Virus record (IMG/VR): IMGVR_UViG_3300021197_000639
Coordinates: 1-31,441 of that record
Source: a virus
Length of the DNA stretch: 31,441 bases
Reading direction: 5' to 3' (one strand)
Shown here: positions 16,215-23,435 of the stretch, one piece after another
How the letters are laid out: each line of letters starts with the position of its first letter
Numbering within the stretch: the stretch's first letter is position 1
Notes under the pieces: model-generated
Seen by the model: only the letters and a program-made list of their open reading frames with translations
What the model was told of the DNA's origin: nothing
The model's database searches: none
Translations under genes and position numbers: made by a program

Positions 16215-16660
16215 TTGGGAGTGCTTGGTCTTACGGGAAATGGTGCGCGGGTTTGATGCCTTATCGCTTCCGTTTTTGAACAGTTACGAGCAGTCCTTTT
16301 TGCTATAAAAATGGGAATAGCTAAGTATCCGGCTAAAAGAACTGCGGCTCCAATTAATATATTCTTTATGTAAGAGGTGAAACTTTCAAAGCCTGTCTTA
16401 TGCTCAGCCATGCCTTTGGCAACTAAGGCAGATACATCGCCATGACTTAGTGCTTCAATGGTTTCTTCTGCTTCTACTAAAGCGTCAGCATTCTTTAACG
16501 CTTCACCCGCTAATACTCCTGCCCCTGCTCCCAAAGCGGCCGCACCAGGACCTCCTAGACTACCTATGCCGCCACCAGCAATCCCTCCAAGGGTTGGGTA
16601 GGTAGACCGAAACGAACATCCTGTCAGGCACATGAACATAAGTATTATAAAACCTCGCAT
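16211..16660 (-). CDS. Putative lipoprotein with glycine-zipper and transmembrane segment
   Basis: This 149-aa protein starts MRGFIILMFMCLTGCSFRST: a short signal peptide with an LTGC lipobox, so Cys15 would be lipidated after signal-peptidase II cleavage. Residues about 25-55 are a Gly/Ala-rich zipper (GGIAGGGIGSLGG) able to insert in membranes. A second hydrophobic helix lies near 103-125 (IKNILIGAAVLLAGYLAIPI) and is followed by a basic Pro/Arg-rich end. It leads directly into two mini-membrane genes. It may be an outer-membrane lysis factor (spanin-like) or a superinfection-exclusion lipoprotein; neither has a proving motif. Confidence 0.65.
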   Translation of the reverse strand: MRGFIILMFMCLTGCSFRSTYPTLGGIAGGGIGSLGGPGAAALGAGAGVLAGEALKNADALVEAEETIEALSHGDVSALVAKGMAEHKTGFESFTSYIKNILIGAAVLLAGYLAIPIFIAKRTARNCSKTEAIRHQTRAPFPVRPSTPK

Positions 16661-16899
16661 TAAGGACCGTCAGGACTTGTCCACTCCTCGCCTGCTAGGA
16701 TCGTAAGAATCTCGGAATGCGAGTATTGAGTTTTACCCTCTAGGAATGAAGGCGTGTCTCCCTCGAACTTTACGAAAGTTTTCGTGCCAGCAGGATCGAC
16801 ATTGTATCGCACTGTGTCGGCACTCGTTTCATTTACCTGGCTAAAGTCTACGGAAGATACTTCGTCCGCATTTATTATTACATATTTTCTATCGTTCAT
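16660..16899 (-). CDS. Hypothetical 79-aa protein
   Basis: This acidic small protein reads MNDRKYVIINADEVSSVDFS and later TRY/TVRYNVDPAGTKTFVKFEG with HSEILTILAGEEW near its end. The alternating polar-hydrophobic pattern suggests a small beta protein. Its TAA overlaps the lipoprotein ATG (TAATG). I recall similar short proteins beside fibre genes in phages but cannot name the family; it may be a tail-associated accessory. Confidence 0.62.
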   Translation of the reverse strand: MNDRKYVIINADEVSSVDFSQVNETSADTVRYNVDPAGTKTFVKFEGDTPSFLEGKTQYSHSEILTILAGEEWTSPDGP

Positions 16900-16914
16900 A
16901 TTTAGTAGTAAGGG

Positions 16915-17637
16915 TTAGCTAGGAACATCATTTTCGAAGGTTGGACTATTTACTGTTACAAGATCAAGACCACCCGCAGAACCACTATTTGTTACAGTTG
17001 TTCCACTTCCTTCTTCCATACGATACCAATGAGTAGGATCCAGAGAATCTAGGTCTCCTGCTACTCCACTATTGTAGAGTGCCGAAATATTTGAACTTAA
17101 ATCAGAAGCAAAAAATGCTACCTCATCAATATAAGAATCAGGTTCTGCGCCGAGTTTCCCATAAATCCAACCGTCAGTATCAAAAGTGTCTGTATAAGTT
17201 ACAGTTCCATAACTAGACCCATTGACAAACAGTTCGTGAAGCCCTGAACCATCGTGCGTATATGCCACATGAACCCAATCGAGAAAATCAATTGCTGATG
17301 TAACAAATGATTGCATACGATACCCCGAATTAAAAATGACGACATTCCCTTCTCCTGATGAGTTATTTATAAGCCTGAAATAATCAGATCCATTGTGGTT
17401 AAACATGCTCGTATCGTCAGTATTTAAATTGTCATTCTTGTACCAAAAACTTATGGTCCACGGGTCTGTGCTTCCTAGTGTAATTTCAGTAGAAGCGTCA
17501 GGGTGACCATGACCATCCAACGGACCACGCAAAGCTTCGTTAGTAGCATCGAACTTTAAGCTGTAGGTGTTAACAAAACCACCACCAGGTACTGCGGATA
17601 TAGCCGAGGCTCCGAAACTTGGTAATATAAAAGTCAT
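16915..17637 (-). CDS. LamG/concanavalin A-like domain protein, probable tail fibre or decoration
   Basis: This 240-aa protein is almost entirely one LamG-type jellyroll. Key signs are YSLKFDATNEALRG, a central PWTISFWYKNDNLNTDDTS, the DWVHVAYTHDGSGLHELFVN strand pair, then SYIDEVAFFASDLSSNISAL, with THWYRMEEGSGTTVTNSGS near the end. These are the usual landmarks of concanavalin A-like carbohydrate-binding domains. It follows a fibre-like gene and likely recognises host-surface glycans. The N-terminus is short and hydrophobic with a Gly-rich turn and no clear anchor domain. Confidence 0.75.
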   Translation of the reverse strand: MTFILPSFGASAISAVPGGGFVNTYSLKFDATNEALRGPLDGHGHPDASTEITLGSTDPWTISFWYKNDNLNTDDTSMFNHNGSDYFRLINNSSGEGNVVIFNSGYRMQSFVTSAIDFLDWVHVAYTHDGSGLHELFVNGSSYGTVTYTDTFDTDGWIYGKLGAEPDSYIDEVAFFASDLSSNISALYNSGVAGDLDSLDPTHWYRMEEGSGTTVTNSGSAGGLDLVTVNSPTFENDVPS

Positions 17638-17642
17638 CGGAC

Positions 17643-18251
17643 TTAGGTTACTGTATCGCCTGCTAGAACAAAGGTGTCAGCTACTACTGCACAAATGCTT
17701 GCAACTCCATGCTGTCCCGCAATTTTCGTATGCGATTGGCGATTATTTATTGTTGTTGAACTTGCTGTGAATGTTACCTGCCCCGCTCCTTTTTGTACGA
17801 CTGTGCAGTTAAAACCTACACCTAGTCCACTAGGAACAGTCAGTGTAATCGCTGACCCGTTATTAAGTACCACAACCTTGCCATTGTCTCCCGCTAAGAG
17901 CGTGTAGGCTGTTCCCGTTTGATCGTTAATTGAAGCGTCAAAGTCTTCGAGTTTGTTACCTCCTAAGTCAACCGTTCCGCTTGATACCGCAATCACATTT
18001 GTGTCGGCTGTTCCGACTGTCTTGGTGGCCGCATCTCCGAGTCCAAGGTTGGTGCGGGATGTTCCCGCATTTGCCACATCAGATAAATTGTTGCTTGCGA
18101 CTAGGTCACCCTGTGGGGCAAGAGTCATTAAATTGGTAACGGTTACCTTTTTGGTGGTCGCGGTTCCTGCAACATCATCCACGATAGGTAAAACATCAGC
18201 ACCTGCTGGAGATGCCAGATTTGAGAGTTCTGTAATTTTTTTATTAGCCAT
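17643..18251 (-). CDS. Tail fibre-like protein (202 aa)
   Basis: The protein starts MANKKITELSNLASPAGADV, followed by LPIVDDVAGTATTKKVTVTN. This opening is common in phage fibre proteins. The middle has SRTNLGLGDAATKT, another fibre signature, and the C-terminal half (about 105-200) forms a beta-rich tip with LLAGDNGKVVVLNNGSAITL and NCTVVQKGAGQVTFTASSTT. It lies just before the LamG-domain gene, so the two may form one receptor-binding assembly. Confidence 0.75.
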   Translation of the reverse strand: MANKKITELSNLASPAGADVLPIVDDVAGTATTKKVTVTNLMTLAPQGDLVASNNLSDVANAGTSRTNLGLGDAATKTVGTADTNVIAVSSGTVDLGGNKLEDFDASINDQTGTAYTLLAGDNGKVVVLNNGSAITLTVPSGLGVGFNCTVVQKGAGQVTFTASSTTINNRQSHTKIAGQHGVASICAVVADTFVLAGDTVT

Positions 18252-18255
18252 TTTA

Positions 18256-18465
18256 TTATTCTGTTAAGATTGCTTCATTTAATTCTGTTCGTAAGACTTC
18301 ATCAGTCTCGGTGGATAGGAAAGGTGGCATATCGTACTCGATGAAGTCTCCATTCTCAGTAATGATGAATCGCCCATTCTCTGTGCGCAGGACTCCGTCA
18401 GGACTAGGGACTCCACCTGATGTGAAGGGTCGCGGTGTACCTACGTTGAGATCGAGCGATAGCAC
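18256..18465 (-). CDS. Hypothetical 69-aa protein with TENG repeats
   Basis: This small gene starts 1 nt after the previous stop. It contains a short internal repeat, RTENGRFIITENGDFIE, and later VLRTELNEAILTE. Such RTE/ITENG strands occur in tail-associated beta-proteins. The function is not known; it is probably structural, judging from position between adaptor and fibre genes. Confidence 0.6.
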   Translation of the reverse strand: MLSLDLNVGTPRPFTSGGVPSPDGVLRTENGRFIITENGDFIEYDMPPFLSTETDEVLRTELNEAILTE

Positions 18466-18466
18466 T

Positions 18467-18733
18467 TTAAATGTTGTACGCTATTACTGCACCACTCGAT
18501 AAAGTGACCGCAGATATGTTTCCGTAAATTGCTGTGTTTGCAGACAAAGTGGTATTATCCTGGGATGCTGTGATATCACTCAGGTTATCCACATTGCTTG
18601 TGATGCTGTCGATAACAGTGTCCTCAGTTGCCACGATAGCAAACCATCCATTACTGTTAGTCTTGGCGGCCGTGTCATTGATGTAGATCCCACCATTGAG
18701 TCCTAAACCTCTATATTCATTTGATGATGCCAT
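18467..18733 (-). CDS. Hypothetical small head/tail protein (88 aa)
   Basis: This Thr/Asn/Ser-rich protein has the pattern GWFAIVATEDTVIDSITSN and ANTAIYGNISAVTLSSGAVI, ending in AYNI. It resembles short beta-sandwich proteins encoded among phage structural genes, where they decorate heads or connect tails. It is located between the adaptor-like gene and fibre genes, 7 nt after the former. The specific role is unknown. Confidence 0.62.
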   Translation of the reverse strand: MASSNEYRGLGLNGGIYINDTAAKTNSNGWFAIVATEDTVIDSITSNVDNLSDITASQDNTTLSANTAIYGNISAVTLSSGAVIAYNI

Positions 18734-18740
18734 AATATTT

Positions 18741-19577
18741 CTATGCTGTTGATACGGCAGTTGTGCCGTAGGTTATAAATTGTATTGGGTTTACTTGACC
18801 CTCTTGTCTTTCGAGCTTGTCCAACTCGCTTTGTAAAATTGATTCGGATTGCTGATAAATTACCTGTGCTTTGTCAGTCTGTCCCTCAGTAGATAAATAA
18901 TCACCATATGCTCCTACTGTTGCGTACTCGCTAAATATGTATGGAAAGTCAGTCGCATCACTCGCAAACTCTGGATAGGGTGCGCGGTAATATACCCACA
19001 CAGGAGATGTGGAACTGCGATCCGGCAGAATTGCTTCTCCATATACACTGTTTCCTGTGGCGTAGATGTTCTTAAATGCTTGATCACTTGTGGTCCCACT
19101 ACCATAGGGATCATTTTCTGTGACCCTAAATATCTCGGATATAGTTGTACCAAAGTCTATATAAGTGAGCAGACTTGCTGTAGCAGTTGCTCCGCTTCCA
19201 CTACCGCCTGTAAATGATATGGTAGGTGCAGATGTGAATCCTGTGCCATTGTTGGTCACCGCCACTCCGTTTACCTGTCCGTCTGAATTGATTGTGGCAG
19301 TTGCTGCTGCTGAACTTCCTCCACCACCTGTGAACACTACCGTAGGTGCAGATGTGTATCCACTTCCACCACTACCTACCTGTACACTTCTTACGCGAAC
19401 ATCAGGTATTACTTGGGATAAGCGGGATACGAAAGGCCAGCTTGTGCGATCCCAGGCTAATTTGCCAAAGCGATTAAAGCTTCGTACTGCCGCTGTGCTT
19501 TCAGCAGTAAGAAAACTGTCCACGCCAACCATACTCACTAAGTTGGTCAACATGGTGCTTACTGCTATCTGTCTCAT
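18741..19577 (-). CDS. Head-tail adaptor/tail tubular A-like protein with inserted Gly-rich repeats
   Basis: This 278-aa protein has flanks typical of a T7 gp11-like adaptor: an N-terminal helical part (MRQIAVSTMLTNLVSMVGVD, then SFNRFGKLAWDRTSWPF) and a C-terminal part with WVYYRAPYPEFA, FPYIFSEYATVGAYGDYL, EGQTDKAQVIYQQSE and ILQSELDKLERQEGQ. Between them, residues about 65-133 hold two copies of a roughly 35-aa repeat (GSGYTSAPTVVFTGGG, then GTGFTSAPTISFTGGSG), a motif known from bacterial and phage surface proteins. The repeat looks inserted into the adaptor. It overlaps the previous gene by 4 nt. It probably docks the tail to the portal. Confidence 0.72.
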   Translation of the reverse strand: MRQIAVSTMLTNLVSMVGVDSFLTAESTAAVRSFNRFGKLAWDRTSWPFVSRLSQVIPDVRVRSVQVGSGGSGYTSAPTVVFTGGGGSSAAATATINSDGQVNGVAVTNNGTGFTSAPTISFTGGSGSGATATASLLTYIDFGTTISEIFRVTENDPYGSGTTSDQAFKNIYATGNSVYGEAILPDRSSTSPVWVYYRAPYPEFASDATDFPYIFSEYATVGAYGDYLSTEGQTDKAQVIYQQSESILQSELDKLERQEGQVNPIQFITYGTTAVSTA

Positions 19578-19930
19578 GCGAAACTAGGTTTATCAAAACC
19601 TCCTTGAACGAAGGTCTTCTTTTTTAATGACTTTGCTTTGAATGCCGGATTGTCACGAAGCATCTCATTGACGAATTGCTTATCGCCCCAACATCCTGGC
19701 TTGAACTGTTCCCATCTGAAATATTCACGGGCAGGTATACTTGCCTTTAACTGTCCTAGACCGTCCACTTGATTGCCTTGTTCGTTCTCTTTCCCAACTT
19801 CAATCTCGCGCTTCTTAGCCTCGTACTTTTCAAGATCCACCTCGTAACGTAAGTGCTTCTCTAAGTTCTTCATGAATTGCGAACCATTGCCCTGGGCCTT
19901 GCTCCACTTCGGTATAAATATTTCTGACAT
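19574..19930 (-). CDS. Hypothetical 118-aa head/tail protein
   Basis: The chosen ATG (19930) gives MSEIFIPKWSKAQGNGSQFM, followed by a charged helical region (LRYEVDLEKYEAKKREIEVG) and REYFRWEQFKPGCWGDKQFV with LRDNPAFKAK. The frame is open 17 codons further, but that stretch reads through the hairpin at 19950-19978, so it is not used. The gene lies between the decoration candidate and the adaptor candidate, where small connector or completion proteins occur. I do not recognise the family. Confidence 0.65.
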   Translation of the reverse strand: MSEIFIPKWSKAQGNGSQFMKNLEKHLRYEVDLEKYEAKKREIEVGKENEQGNQVDGLGQLKASIPAREYFRWEQFKPGCWGDKQFVNEMLRDNPAFKAKSLKKKTFVQGGFDKPSFA

Positions 19931-19949
19931 TATAAATTGATGTGGAAAA

Positions 19950-19978
19950 GGGAGTGACCCGCTACGCAGATCACTCCC
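19950..19978 (-). terminator. Stem-loop downstream of the capsid/decoration genes
   Basis: GGGAGTGA (19950-19957) and TCACTCCC (19971-19978) form a perfect 8-bp stem with a 13-nt loop. On the minus strand the stem is followed by only TTTT then CC, so it is a weak or partial terminator. Its position directly after the decoration candidate would lower expression of the genes beyond the head cluster, or protect the upstream mRNA 3' end. Confidence 0.55.
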
Positions 19979-19994
19979 CAAATCCTAATTGCGA

Positions 19995-20423
19995 TTAAGC
20001 AAATTGACCGAGGTCAACGATACGTAGACCGATCACTATTTTACCAGCAGTTGCTGATGCGATGGCAGCATCTGTGACTTCTAAGATGATAGAAGTTGCG
20101 GTGCTTGTTCCACCAACGGGTTGTGATTGTCCACCTGTGAAGGCATCTCCTGTATTAAACACGGGAGCGGACATTCCGTCCACATCAAGAGCATCGATGA
20201 ACTCATCAGGATCTCCAGAGCTTGTTCCCACGTCAATGACTAGAGAGGTTGTACCTGCAAATGCTTCAGCTTCGTACACACCTGCCAACTCAACTGCACC
20301 ACCTGCGGGTATAGTTGCGATGGTCAACTGTCCAGCGTTGCCAATTGTTTGAAGGTCTTCATAGGTAGCGGTGTACACATGCGTGAAACCTCTACCTGCT
20401 TCATTGTTTGATAATTCTGACAT
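19995..20423 (-). CDS. Probable head decoration/fibre protein
   Basis: This 142-aa protein follows the major capsid protein and has AGGAG 8 nt before its ATG, one of the best ribosome sites here, which suggests high expression. It is made of strands rich in Thr, Ala and Gly: HVYTATYEDLQTIGNAGQLT, VELAGVYEAEAFAGTTSLVI, then ILEVTDAAIASATAGKIVIG and IVDLGQF. This is the profile of small capsid decoration proteins in this genomic position. No named family is claimed. Confidence 0.68.
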   Translation of the reverse strand: MSELSNNEAGRGFTHVYTATYEDLQTIGNAGQLTIATIPAGGAVELAGVYEAEAFAGTTSLVIDVGTSSGDPDEFIDALDVDGMSAPVFNTGDAFTGGQSQPVGGTSTATSIILEVTDAAIASATAGKIVIGLRIVDLGQFA

Positions 20424-20450
20424 ATCTTAATCTCCTTATGTTAAGTATTA

Positions 20451-21416
20451 TTAATTAAAATATCCGTGAGCTTTTGGAGACAAGCAAGCAAGTCCAGCTA
20501 CTACGTCTACGAAACCTCTGCGACCGCCACCTTGATTCTCAAGCTCGGTAACAGACTCAGCTTTTAAGGACATCATGGATACATACTCAGGATCGATTAA
20601 GAGTCCTGCGTCTGCGTCTACTGTGTCACTACCTGACGTCCTATTTATAAAGAGGCTAGGAGTCACGAAAACATTCCCAAAGTCACCCTCATAAATATTG
20701 ACTGATAAGGTTATTTTCTTACTCTCAGCATCTTGATTGACAACATATGTTCCGTTGGTAGCTGCAAGCTGACGTGAGAAGTTACTGATCTCTTTCTTGA
20801 GGCTTGGGCCTGCAAGTAAGGTCAACTGTCCACCAGGCATTCCGTTAGCTTCGTAGAGTTCTTGAAGAACACTATTAAAGGTAGCTTCGGTTTGTGTACC
20901 TGTGGTGTCATTAGCAACATTCTGTGCAAAGGCAGGGATGTCGGAAGGTTGTCCACCAACTCCAAGCCATTTCAGCATACCACGTGTTTTGTAAGGCGCA
21001 CCTGCTCCAGCGTCTGCTTGACGATCCTGTGCAGAACAGAATGCACTTTCAATTGAACGTTTTACGTTGCGTACGGCTTTGCTTTCCGCGTTTGCAAATT
21101 CCGATGAAATTCCTGCACTATCCACCATCTCTTGAATATCTGACACCATGAACGTATCACGAAATTTTTGTATATAATTTCCGATGCGCGCCCGGTCAGC
21201 AGATTGATTGGTGAAGCTCGAAACATCTTCTCCTTCTTCGATTCCAGAAAAATCGGGCGAGTTGAGGCGGTCAACCTGCATTTCAAAGAATGTTCCGGTT
21301 GCTTTTCCCTTTTTAATCATAGAAACGAACGGTGTCGCTTCTGGTTCTAGAACTGAAATAATCGAAGTTAAATCTTCACGATTTCCAGCAGTATTGTAAG
21401 TAGTGGCTTTAGCCAT
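20451..21416 (-). CDS. Major capsid protein (SU10/DUF5309-like)
   Basis: This 321-aa protein has the opening TYNTAGNREDLTSIISVLEP, then ATPFVSMIKKGKATGTFFEM and QVDRL, with SADRARIGNYIQKFRDTFMV and SDIQEMVDSAGISSEFANAE. These landmarks match the DUF5309/SU10-type capsid family, which has an HK97-like fold. The middle helix KAVRNVKRSIESAFCSAQ and the later LAGPSLKKEISNFS fit the same pattern. It follows the scaffold gene and has AAGGAGGA 8 nt before the ATG, a very strong ribosome site suited to the most abundant virion protein. Confidence 0.88.
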   Translation of the reverse strand: MAKATTYNTAGNREDLTSIISVLEPEATPFVSMIKKGKATGTFFEMQVDRLNSPDFSGIEEGEDVSSFTNQSADRARIGNYIQKFRDTFMVSDIQEMVDSAGISSEFANAESKAVRNVKRSIESAFCSAQDRQADAGAGAPYKTRGMLKWLGVGGQPSDIPAFAQNVANDTTGTQTEATFNSVLQELYEANGMPGGQLTLLAGPSLKKEISNFSRQLAATNGTYVVNQDAESKKITLSVNIYEGDFGNVFVTPSLFINRTSGSDTVDADAGLLIDPEYVSMMSLKAESVTELENQGGGRRGFVDVVAGLACLSPKAHGYFN

Positions 21417-21445
21417 ATCTATATCCTCCTTGTTGTTTTAAATTA

Positions 21446-22543
21446 TTATTTTACGATTGCTCGCTTTAGTTTTATGTAATTCTGGTAGTCTGCTATATTG
21501 CCTGATTTCTCAAACTTGGCATGAGCCGCCTGTAGAGCTTTCTGATGTTTACTTCCCTCGGATCTTGGTTTACTCGCACCTGCTTCAGCACTTGCGACAG
21601 GAGCAGTTGGTTTCTTTAAGACCTTGGGTTGACTTGCACTTGCTTGCCGGGCTTGTATTGCCTTGTAACCTTCCACCATAAGTCCCAATGCAAAATTACT
21701 ATTGGGTAGGTGATCGACTAAAGGTTTATACATTGGGCTTTGCTTCACCTGCATGAACATCTTGTAGTCATCACTTTCGCCATCACTTAGGAACTCGAAA
21801 GTTTGGACTGCTTGTTGGTCACTTGCTTGACGTTCCTTTATCCAGGCTTGTCGAGCAGGAGCATCTTTGCGAAGTATCTTTTTTGCATTCGCTTTGATTC
21901 TCCGAAGATCAGACTTCGTATAAGTCTTTTCCCCATCCTTGACCACAAACTCATTACCAGCGTCATCGTACTCAACTTCGTTTTCCATCCCTTCGTCTGC
22001 CCATTCAATGAGCGTGTTAAGGTTCTCAACTTCCTTGGTGAGTGCGTTGACATCTGTGACGTTATGCAGGGCATTATCCTTGAGGAATGCAGGTGCTTCG
22101 GCAGGCACGGGTGCTTGCTGAACTTGCTGCTGTAACTCTTGATTCTCAGCCAACAGTGCTTTCTTCTGTGCGGTTAGCTTTCCAAACCGCTTGATTGCAG
22201 AAGCATTTAACTGTTTAGCTAAGTTCTTAGCATCCTCCTCGGATAATGAATCCAAGTCTATTTTATATTTAGAAAGAACATCTGAAGGTTCTACGGGCGG
22301 TTCAGTTGATTCCTCATCTGATTCATCCGACTCTTCAGCAGACTGTGCCTCTGGTTCCTCTTCTTCCGCAGTTTCTTCAACGGTTTCAGGTTCCTCATCA
22401 GCAGTTTCAGTTTCCTCGGCTTGGCGGCTCTTCATCAGACTTGATGCTAGTTCTGCCATTGTGAGGTTACCTTCACTTTGCGTTAAACTATCCACAGAAT
22501 TTTCGGAGGACTCTGAGACAACCTCTTCTTGTAATGTTTCCAT
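21446..22543 (-). CDS. Capsid scaffolding protein
   Basis: This 365-aa protein is highly acidic in its first third (about 40-88, runs of Glu and Asp such as EETAEEEEPEAQSAEESDES). A coiled-coil segment follows (about 120-145, FGKLTAQKKALLAENQELQQ with QVQQAP), then helical segments and a basic C-terminus (KLKRAIVK). Acidic, helical, directly before the capsid gene: this is the profile of a scaffold that guides procapsid assembly and leaves by its basic end. Its transcription likely begins at the promoter-like array at 22560-22604, just after a terminator. No good Shine-Dalgarno is visible. Confidence 0.78.
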   Translation of the reverse strand: METLQEEVVSESSENSVDSLTQSEGNLTMAELASSLMKSRQAEETETADEEPETVEETAEEEEPEAQSAEESDESDEESTEPPVEPSDVLSKYKIDLDSLSEEDAKNLAKQLNASAIKRFGKLTAQKKALLAENQELQQQVQQAPVPAEAPAFLKDNALHNVTDVNALTKEVENLNTLIEWADEGMENEVEYDDAGNEFVVKDGEKTYTKSDLRRIKANAKKILRKDAPARQAWIKERQASDQQAVQTFEFLSDGESDDYKMFMQVKQSPMYKPLVDHLPNSNFALGLMVEGYKAIQARQASASQPKVLKKPTAPVASAEAGASKPRSEGSKHQKALQAAHAKFEKSGNIADYQNYIKLKRAIVK

Positions 22544-22559
22544 AAGAGCAAGGCATAAA

Positions 22560-22604
22560 TAGCCTAGTGTAGCAAAATGTAGCCTATTGTAGCTAGAAGG
22601 GCAA
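22560..22604 (-). promoter_or_regulatory. Promoter-like region with four phased TAGC decamers before scaffold
   Basis: On the plus strand four units, TAGCCTAGTG, TAGCAAAATG, TAGCCTATTG and TAGCTAGAAG, stand at exact 10-bp spacing (22560-22599). Read on the minus strand the same DNA has TTGCCC (22604-22599), a 17-bp spacer and TACATT (22581-22576), a sigma70-like pair. The scaffold ATG is about 30 bp farther on. The portal array has the same TTGCCC-17-TACATT frame. The repeats may be a binding site for a phage activator or repressor of late transcription. Confidence 0.6.
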
Positions 22605-22642
22605 TAAAAAAGCCCCCCGTGTTACCCCTAACACGGAGGGCT
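22605..22642 (-). terminator. Rho-independent terminator before the scaffold promoter
   Basis: AGCCCCCCGTGTTA (22611-22624) pairs with TAACACGGAGGGCT (22629-22642) in a 14-position stem with one mismatch and a CCCC/GGGG loop. On the minus strand it is followed by a T run (22610-22606). It would stop transcripts coming from the portal and small-protein genes, immediately before the promoter-like element for the scaffold-capsid unit. Confidence 0.9.
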
Positions 22643-22670
22643 AGTGGGGTGTCACACACACATCCAAAGA

Positions 22671-22907
22671 TTAAAGCTTATAGAAATTGTCTAGTTCTTC
22701 GTCTATTGCTTCAAGCTTGCCTGAAATATGAAAGTGTAAGTTTAAATTTTCAATGTTTGCTGGAGTCTGCAACGCACGAATGGTTTCTTCACGCATAGCT
22801 TCACGCAACTCAATATATCTTTTGAAGTTAGGATCGTTTTTAAGAACGGACAGCGCTCGGAATGCTTCCTCTTGATCGATCTCATGATTTGTTTTTCTTA
22901 GCTTCAT
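22671..22907 (-). CDS. Hypothetical 78-aa helical protein
   Basis: The protein reads MKLRKTNHEIDQEEAFRALS, then a helix LKNDPNFKRYIELREAMREE, and ends KLEAIDEELDNFYKL. It is strongly helical and acidic near the C-terminus. It is the last gene before the terminator at 22605-22642. I cannot assign a function; the position among portal and scaffold genes suggests a head-assembly accessory. Confidence 0.68.
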   Translation of the reverse strand: MKLRKTNHEIDQEEAFRALSVLKNDPNFKRYIELREAMREETIRALQTPANIENLNLHFHISGKLEAIDEELDNFYKL

Positions 22908-22950
22908 TTAAAGTTTTCGTAAACTATGGATAGTGTGAAAAATAAAGTGT

Positions 22951-23028
22951 CTATGATGATGTTTCGCTCGATGAAGAACATGACCAGCAATACGATCCAA
23001 TAGACTTCTCTTTGCAGATGGGACACAT
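22951..23028 (-). CDS. Microprotein with a CxxC...CxxC zinc-ribbon knuckle pair (25 aa)
   Basis: A 25-codon frame begins MCPICKEKSIGSYCWSCSSS and ends within five more residues. It has CPIC at 2-5 and CWSC at 14-17, two zinc-knuckle-like pairs spaced as in a minimal zinc ribbon. Its ATG overlaps the TAA of the 48-aa gene upstream (TAATG), so it would be translated by coupling. Such a short peptide is easily missed. It could bind a partner or nucleic acid, or be a chance frame; the two CxxC motifs make chance less likely. Confidence 0.55.
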   Translation of the reverse strand: MCPICKEKSIGSYCWSCSSSSETSS

Positions 23029-23174
23029 TACTTGCGTTTTTTCTTTGCAGTCTTGGCTGCTTTCTTAAATGCCTTGGCAGTTGGCGCGCCTTTTGATCCA
23101 GGCTTTCTCATCTTTTCACCACTACCTTTTTTTATACGCTTTCTTTTAGCGTGTATGTTTTTATATAGACTCAT
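23028..23174 (-). CDS. Small basic phage protein (48 aa, MSLYKNIHAKRKR type)
   Basis: The protein reads MSLYKNIHAKRKRIKKGSGE, then KMRKPGSKGAPTAKAFKKAA and a Lys-rich end. It is a very basic, widely distributed small phage protein type that I recall from many marine phage genomes near portal genes; no function has been assigned that I know of. It lies between the 86-aa basic gene and the CxxC microprotein. High charge suggests nucleic-acid binding, perhaps inside the head. Confidence 0.8.
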   Translation of the reverse strand: MSLYKNIHAKRKRIKKGSGEKMRKPGSKGAPTAKAFKKAAKTAKKKRK

Positions 23175-23435
23175 CTAACAGTTCCATGCTTTGCGTGACC
23201 AATAGTTGGCACTAAGTTTTGTATTCTTTCCTTTGATACCACCTGATCTCGCACAGTAGCTCTTCTTGCGCGCAGGTTGGCTTTTCTTAATACTTAAATT
23301 TGCGTCACCAAAGCGAATGGTCTTTTTCTTTCCACCCTCAGAAGCTAGGACTACAAACTTCTTCTTACCATAACCAGGCTCACCTTTGCGGATACGCCTT
23401 GGGCTATTTACTTTACTTGGTCTTCCGCTTGCCAC
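23175..23435 (-). CDS. Small basic conserved phage protein (86 aa, DUF5872-like)
   Basis: Starting at a GTG, the protein has NSPRRIRKGEPGYGKKKFVV, then a strand GGKKKTIRFGDANLSIKKSQ, and ends ARYWS-like (SANYWSRKAWNC). The 'FGD.N..IKK..P.R...' core followed by a Tyr-Trp-Ser end is a pattern of small phage proteins sometimes labelled DUF5872. Its start overlaps the 29-aa gene in another frame. It is basic and Cys-containing, so nucleic-acid binding is plausible but not shown. Confidence 0.72.
   Translation of the reverse strand: MASGRPSKVNSPRRIRKGEPGYGKKKFVVLASEGGKKKTIRFGDANLSIKKSQPARKKSYCARSGGIKGKNTKLSANYWSRKAWNC

Noticed and set aside
19931-19981. N-terminal extension of the 118-aa head/tail protein
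   Set aside because: It is encoded by the stem-loop at 19950-19978 and begins at a non-ATG codon.
23413-23435. Programmed frameshift joining the 29-aa and 86-aa basic proteins across the A-rich run
   Set aside because: Both are known as separate small phage proteins, each has its own start, and no slippery heptamer with a downstream structure is evident.
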